From assembly GCA_900759575.1 (NCBI GenBank), contig CAAEVU010000145.1:1-7817 (forward strand): 7,817 bases of DNA. The letters are read 5' to 3'. Source of the DNA: Clostridia bacterium. Lineage in GTDB: Bacteria > Bacillota > Clostridia > Oscillospirales > Acutalibacteraceae. The notes below the pieces were generated by a model. That model was not told the origin of the DNA and did no database searches. It saw only the letters and a program-made list of their open reading frames with translations. Shown in pieces: positions 4,934-7,817 of this stretch (within the stretch, counting starts at the first letter, position 1; every line of letters begins with the position of its first letter). The position numbers and the translations under genes are program-made.

Positions 4934-6538
4934 TTACTTGCCCAACAACTGCGACAACTGAGGATTATCCCATTCGGTCACAAACTGCTCGTAGGTCATG
5001 TTCATCTGGACTTTGATTTTATACCCCCTCCCCACTTCAATGCGCTTGAAAAGCTGACACGCAATCATTTTCTTTTCCTCATTGCTTGCCGTTTCAAACT
5101 CCTCTGCCCAGCTTTTAAAACGCTCATAAGTGGGAAGCATCCGTTTCATGGTATCTCTTTTCACAGCTTCCTCCACTTGCAAAGCCTCCAATTCTTCTTC
5201 CTTTTTGGCAATCTCCCCTTTTAGCGATTGGATTGCCGTGGAGAGGTCATCGGATGTGTAAACGCTGTTTCCAGTTAACGCCTTGCCAATTTCAAGCTGG
5301 AGTTGAATCAGTTGGCCTTTCTCCTGTTCCAGAGAAAGAGCAATTCTTTTTTGCGCTGTTTTGTTGGAAGAAAGTTGGTGTTTGAGTGTTTCCTCCAATT
5401 TTTCTTCTTCCGGGGCACCCGTTAAGCTCCTGAACATATTTTCCATCAGTTCAAGAACGATTCCATCCACCCGGCTGGCATGATAGGTGGTTTGGCCATC
5501 ACATTCACACAGCTTCCTTGTTTTGTGATAGCAACAATACTTCAGTTGATCCACAGAATAGATGGAACCGTCCGCCCGCACACGCCGGTCGCGGTAACGA
5601 ATGGTAGTCAAACGGCCTCCACAGTGGGCGCAAAAGATGTTCCCAGATAACAGAGACTGTCCCTTCGTCTGAAGGGCGATGTGCCGTTTTTCCTCGTATT
5701 TTCCATTACGCTGGTCTAAGATTTCTTGAATCTGCCGGAATGTTTCCTTATCTCGAATTTGCAGGAGCTGAAGGGCCTCAGAAGTTTGACCATTAGGTAA
5801 ATACCCGCAGTAGTAGGTATCTCGCAAAATACGGTTGACCTTTACGCTGGTAAAATTCTTGCCCGTATGCGTTCGGTATCCTTTTCTATTTAAAAAGTCT
5901 GCCATACGCCACGAACCGTATCCCTTATGGAGAGTCATTTCATCAATCAAGTGGATTACGTCCGCCTCTTCCTGGTCAATCTCGTATTTTTTCATAGGCT
6001 GACCTTTCTTGTTGACCAAACCGCTGTCCACGAGATGATATCCGTATTTTATCGGGCCTCCCGTGTATATCCCGGAAAGCTCCATCTGTCCCAGGCTATT
6101 CTTGATCCGAATGGATGTTTTGGCGCTTTCACTGGACGCTTGCCAAAAGCGCAGATAATTCATCAGTTTGTCCACATGGGTGTCAAAACGCTGCTCTCCC
6201 TCGTTTACGCTCCAAACCTCCACACCATTTTTGACGAACCATTCCACAATAAAGGGAGTTTCATCATCAATGCGGCCAATTCGGTCAAACATAAACACGA
6301 GCAAAACGTCAAACTGATGCTTTAGCGCCGCCTCTTTTAAATCCTGGATCGCATCCCGGTCATTGGCGGATACTTTGTATCCGGACACACCCTTTTCAGA
6401 ATACTCTTTGACGATCATCCAGTCTGGTTTAGATTCGCAAAAAGCCCGGCACGCAATGCGTTGGGCAGGGATATCATCCACATTCTTGTCCACCTGTTTT
6501 TTCGTAGAAACTCTATAAAGACAACAAACCCGTTTCAT
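4934..6538 (-). CDS. Large serine recombinase (site-specific integrase/excisionase)
   Basis: 534-residue serine recombinase that cuts and rejoins DNA through a phosphoserine link to move an element between att sites. The N-terminal resolvase domain (about 1-150) has YRVST with catalytic Ser11 and Arg9, GVSGYKVSANDR (50-61), DRIGR (85-89) and helix ESAKTSIRIKNSLGQ (137-151). The recombinase DNA-binding domain is about 155-275. A zinc ribbon follows with CAHC (303-306) and a second cysteine set within 335-346 (CC...CEC), then a coiled coil (about 373-460), the layout of phage and conjugative-element integrases. I chose the ATG at 6538 because GGAGG lies 6 bases upstream (6545-6549) and MKRVCCLYRVST is the normal family N-terminus; the frame extends to 6589 only through the promoter. 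All key residues are intact, so it is probably active. Substrate sites are unknown. Confidence 0.93.
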   Translation of the reverse strand: MKRVCCLYRVSTKKQVDKNVDDIPAQRIACRAFCESKPDWMIVKEYSEKGVSGYKVSANDRDAIQDLKEAALKHQFDVLLVFMFDRIGRIDDETPFIVEWFVKNGVEVWSVNEGEQRFDTHVDKLMNYLRFWQASSESAKTSIRIKNSLGQMELSGIYTGGPIKYGYHLVDSGLVNKKGQPMKKYEIDQEEADVIHLIDEMTLHKGYGSWRMADFLNRKGYRTHTGKNFTSVKVNRILRDTYYCGYLPNGQTSEALQLLQIRDKETFRQIQEILDQRNGKYEEKRHIALQTKGQSLLSGNIFCAHCGGRLTTIRYRDRRVRADGSIYSVDQLKYCCYHKTRKLCECDGQTTYHASRVDGIVLELMENMFRSLTGAPEEEKLEETLKHQLSSNKTAQKRIALSLEQEKGQLIQLQLEIGKALTGNSVYTSDDLSTAIQSLKGEIAKKEEELEALQVEEAVKRDTMKRMLPTYERFKSWAEEFETASNEEKKMIACQLFKRIEVGRGYKIKVQMNMTYEQFVTEWDNPQLSQLLGK

Positions 6539-6567
6539 GTTGCACCTCCGCATACAGAACACGCGGA

Positions 6568-6596
6568 ATTGCATTGCTTTTCTATGCACTTGTCAA
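6568..6596 (-). promoter_or_regulatory. Promoter P2 of the recombinase
   Basis: On the minus strand, perfect -35 TTGACA (6591-6596), 17-base spacer and -10 TGCAAT (6568-6573, 4 of 6). The start would be near 6561, about 22 bases before the ATG. Confidence 0.6.
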
Positions 6597-6601
6597 GGTT
6601 C

Positions 6602-6623
6602 TATGGAAGGGTATCCCTCCATA
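6602..6623. promoter_or_regulatory. Imperfect palindrome between the two recombinase promoters
   Basis: TATGGA-(A)-GGG pairs with CCC-TCCATA: 9 base pairs with a 3-base centre and one bulged A. It sits 5 bases upstream of the P2 -35 and at the predicted start of P1, a natural operator position. On the plus strand it is followed by a T-rich run and could be read as a terminator, but no plus-strand gene precedes it. Confidence 0.4.
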
Positions 6624-6628
6624 TTTTT

Positions 6629-6657
6629 ATTTTAGCAGTTCGTGAGGGAAAAGACAA
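6629..6657 (-). promoter_or_regulatory. Candidate upstream promoter P1 of the recombinase
   Basis: On the minus strand, -35 TTGTCT (6652-6657), 17-base spacer, -10 TAAAAT (6629-6634, 5 of 6). The transcript would start near 6622, on the palindrome, giving a leader of about 85 bases. Confidence 0.5.
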
Positions 6658-6690
6658 ATGTGCGATTTTACAGGGCAACGCTGTTCACAC

Positions 6691-6727
6691 GAAAACAGGG
6701 TACGGCATTATCATACCGTACCCTGTT
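6691..6727 (-). terminator. Terminator downstream of ptuB
   Basis: Perfect 12-base-pair stem (6694-6705 with 6716-6727) with a 10-base loop, starting 5 bases past the ptuB stop. The minus-strand tail is short (TTTTC). It separates the defence operon from the recombinase gene, which has its own promoters. Confidence 0.7.
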
Positions 6728-6732
6728 CCCAA

Positions 6733-7395
6733 CTACATTTTGCATTTTGCTAAGTATTTTTTTAGCAAATAGATTGCAACACCCGCGTATTCGATGTATT
6801 TTCCGTTCTTTTTCTCCGTCCAATCTCGCAGCACTTTATCCAAGGTGCTGCGTTTCCAGTTGCCTTGCGGCTGGAGACGCATTAATTGCTGTATACAGAC
6901 TGCGTACACATTCTTTCGATTTGTAACAATTCGAGAAGGAGCTTTTGCACAATTCAAATTGAGAACTGTGTTAAGATCGCGGTCAATTGCTGGATCTGTT
7001 GAATGAATGTAACCGTCTCTTGTATATGAAATGGTTTCCATCATATCTTGACGGAGAGGATTCACTTTCAGCTCCCGATTATGCCGGTGCTCATCGCAAG
7101 TGGTAATATTGTCTCGGTTTCCTCGACAGCCATCACAAACACCTAACATGATTTGGAAATCCAGTTTCTCTTTTTCAGAGTCCATAGAACTTTGGGGTTT
7201 CCAGTGCTCTATTTTCATTGCGTCCCTGTTTTCGTTCGTGATGCGCCGCATACAGTAGGCGCACAAATATCCTTGATCCCGAAGAAGAGCCTCACGCAAC
7301 TCGTCTTTTTTGTCATAGCCTTCATAGGTTGCGTAAGGCTGCCGCCTGCATTCTGTCAAAGAAAGAGGCTCTTGCCCTTTTTTAATGTACATCAT
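6733..7395 (-). CDS. ptuB: PtuB-like HNH endonuclease of a Septu-type defence system
   Basis: 220-residue cytoplasmic protein of the TIGR02646/PtuB kind, the nuclease partner of the PtuA ATPase in Septu and in some retron systems (Ec78 type). Visible features are CAYC (45-48), IEHWKP with His64 after it, a second pair CDGC (87-90) and then CDEHRHN (100-106), which together form a zinc-supported HNH/beta-beta-alpha metal fold. DLNTVLNLN (140-148) is a conserved-looking late motif. It starts 4 bases after the ATPase stop with GAGGTG 7 bases upstream (7403-7408), so the two are translationally linked. A second ATG follows at 7392 and either could be used. In the family, PtuA and PtuB form one complex whose nuclease is released or activated during phage infection. 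The family call is good; the exact subtype cannot be fixed from this window. Confidence 0.78.
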   Translation of the reverse strand: MMYIKKGQEPLSLTECRRQPYATYEGYDKKDELREALLRDQGYLCAYCMRRITNENRDAMKIEHWKPQSSMDSEKEKLDFQIMLGVCDGCRGNRDNITTCDEHRHNRELKVNPLRQDMMETISYTRDGYIHSTDPAIDRDLNTVLNLNCAKAPSRIVTNRKNVYAVCIQQLMRLQPQGNWKRSTLDKVLRDWTEKKNGKYIEYAGVAIYLLKKYLAKCKM

Positions 7396-7399
7396 ATTT

Positions 7400-7817
7400 C
7401 TACACCTCGGAAAGACTCTTCAACCACTGCAACTGGGTCTTAGCTTTGATGATTTCCGGATGATTTTCTCCAAGGGCTGCTTCCAATGCCTCTATCTTTT
7501 CTTGCGCCCCGTTAAAATTTCCTCCTTCTATCCGCTGGTATACCTCGCTCAAGTCCTGATGAACACGCTCGTCCATCGCCTTGCTTTCTTGGGTGGAAGT
7601 CAAGATATCGTTGATTTCCACCCCATAGCCGCTGGGAGGATAGGATATATTGTCCCCGTCAACATCGATCAATTTTCCTCGTTTACAAGAAGCAATAATA
7701 ATTGGCGAGTGAGTAGCTGAGATAAATTGCACATTGGGAAAAGTCTGCGTAAGAGCGCTGATGATATTCCACTGCCACTTCGGGTGCAAGTGAACGTCCA
7801 ACTCATCAATCAGTACA
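7400..7817 (-). CDS. ptuA: PtuA-like AAA/ABC-type ATPase, C-terminal fragment
   Basis: The frame is open at the right edge and ends with TAG at 7400-7402; 138 residues are present. The first residues are a Walker B and D-loop, VLIDELDVHLHP, followed about 20 residues later by the H-loop FISATHSPIII. This is the pattern of OLD/SMC-like AAA ATPases in defence operons. The C-terminal part is helical and charged (about the last 60 residues, VHQDLSEVYQRIEGG...). Walker A and the signature motif lie beyond the window. Directly followed by ptuB, it is best read as PtuA, the ATP-binding scaffold that holds the nuclease in check. The apparent TTG start near 7801 is an internal Leu. Other ATPase-HNH defence pairs remain possible. 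Confidence 0.75.
   Translation of the reverse strand, partial: VLIDELDVHLHPKWQWNIISALTQTFPNVQFISATHSPIIIASCKRGKLIDVDGDNISYPPSGYGVEINDILTSTQESKAMDERVHQDLSEVYQRIEGGNFNGAQEKIEALEAALGENHPEIIKAKTQLQWLKSLSEV

Noticed and set aside
4666..5016. 116-residue plus-strand open frame
   Set aside because: It runs from repeat copy B through noncoding DNA and antisense into the recombinase, with no start signals or domain.
6539..6589. 17-residue N-terminal extension of the serine recombinase
   Set aside because: It would start inside promoter P2. The ATG at 6538 has GGAGG at correct spacing and gives the standard family N-terminus.
6540..6732. Retron msr-msd RNA between the recombinase and ptuB
   Set aside because: The hairpins here are explained as a terminator and an operator-like palindrome. 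No reverse transcriptase is in the window, and in PtuAB retrons the RNA lies upstream of the ATPase gene.
1..7817. CRISPR array, rRNA, or insertion sequence with terminal inverted repeats
   Set aside because: No regularly spaced repeats, rRNA motifs or transposase genes were seen on either strand.

Overview
The window looks like a low-to-mid GC Gram-positive chromosome, most likely a gut-type clostridial Firmicute (inference). The evidence is strong GGAGG ribosome binding sites, sigma-A-type promoters with 17-base spacers, U-tailed hairpin terminators, a signal-peptide S-layer-homology protein and a PcrA-type helicase. Except for a LysR-family fragment at the left edge, every gene reads on the minus strand.

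Left part (1-2547) is ordinary chromosome. It holds the C-terminal end of a LysR-type regulator (+), a shared bidirectional terminator, and a complete UvrD/PcrA helicase gene (-) with an extended -10 promoter and a near-consensus LexA-like dyad at its start site. From 2640 to 2977 there is a complete tRNA-Leu(CAA) gene with a clear promoter, followed by three tandem hairpin terminators that insulate pcrA.

Middle part (2978-4663): a gene for a secreted protein with three SLH domains is bracketed by two copies of a direct repeat (35 of 42 positions identical, no gaps). The right-hand copy is fused to the 3' three-quarters of a tRNA-Asn(GTT). That tRNA has lost its 5' acceptor strand, 5' D-stem and promoter but keeps its CCA end and two native-looking terminators. 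This is the structure expected at one edge of an integrated element or at a deletion junction.

Right part (4664-7817) looks like accessory DNA. It has a complete large serine recombinase with two promoter candidates around an imperfect palindrome, then the PtuB-like HNH nuclease and the C-terminal end of a PtuA-like ATPase. These last two form a Septu (or retron-associated PtuAB) anti-phage operon that runs off the right edge. My reading is that a recombinase-bearing element with defence cargo may abut the broken tRNA-Asn. The outer boundary and any reverse transcriptase or msr-msd lie outside the window. No CRISPR array, rRNA or IS with clear terminal repeats is seen.
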